Positions 6,120 through 6,123 of a stretch of 6,123 nt of DNA are shown here, one piece after another. The position numbers and the translations under genes are program-made. This DNA is from Thermodesulfobacterium sp. (GTDB taxonomy: Bacteria > Desulfobacterota > Thermodesulfobacteria > Thermodesulfobacteriales > Thermodesulfobacteriaceae): assembly GCA_021163085.1 (NCBI GenBank), contig JAGGXL010000100.1, forward strand, positions 1-6,123, written 5' to 3'. The notes under the pieces were generated by a model. It ran no database searches and was not told the DNA's origin. It worked only from the letters and a program-made list of their open reading frames with translations. Numbering within the stretch: the stretch's first letter is position 1; every line of letters starts with the position of its first letter.

Positions 6120-6123
6120 AAAA

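Overview
The window is one densely packed, AT-rich block of seven genes, all on the + strand and nearly without non-coding sequence. In order they are the 3' end of a YacG-type zinc protein, a thioredoxin-reductase-like flavoprotein, alanine racemase (alr), a TatB-like subunit, TatC, an archaeal-type cofactor-independent phosphoglycerate mutase (apgM), and L-aspartate oxidase (nadB). No RNA gene, mobile element, CRISPR array or long gene-free stretch is visible.

The organism is probably an AT-rich, Gram-negative, possibly thermophilic and anaerobic bacterium. Thermodesulfobacteriota or a relative would fit. This is inferred from the Lys/Glu/Ile/Phe-rich proteins, the YacG and TatB types, and the archaeal-type phosphoglycerate mutase family that such bacteria often carry. 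No rRNA or other decisive marker is present, so the placement is tentative.

Layout: yacG ends at 175. A 24-nt gap with a strong ribosome binding site leads to the flavoprotein at 200-1102. alr follows almost at once and seems to start on a rare ATT codon at 1105. alr overlaps tatB by 8 nt, and tatB overlaps tatC by 23 nt. A 16-nt gap with a near-perfect Shine-Dalgarno sequence precedes apgM at 3199, and nadB begins 2 nt after apgM stops. The spacing suggests one transcript or two with much translational coupling.

The functions are mixed housekeeping: gyrase protection, thiol redox, D-alanine for peptidoglycan, export of folded proteins, central carbon metabolism (or threonine synthesis), and the first step of NAD synthesis. 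They do not form one pathway. Only the tatB-tatC pair clearly encodes partners in one complex.

I did not find a new multi-gene system. What deserves a second look is at residue level. The flavoprotein keeps its redox CxxC but lacks the canonical NADPH-binding arginines. Alr has Lys where the family has a near-invariant Asp beside the active site. TatC has lost most of the N-terminal signal-peptide recognition motif. The alr start codon is unusual.
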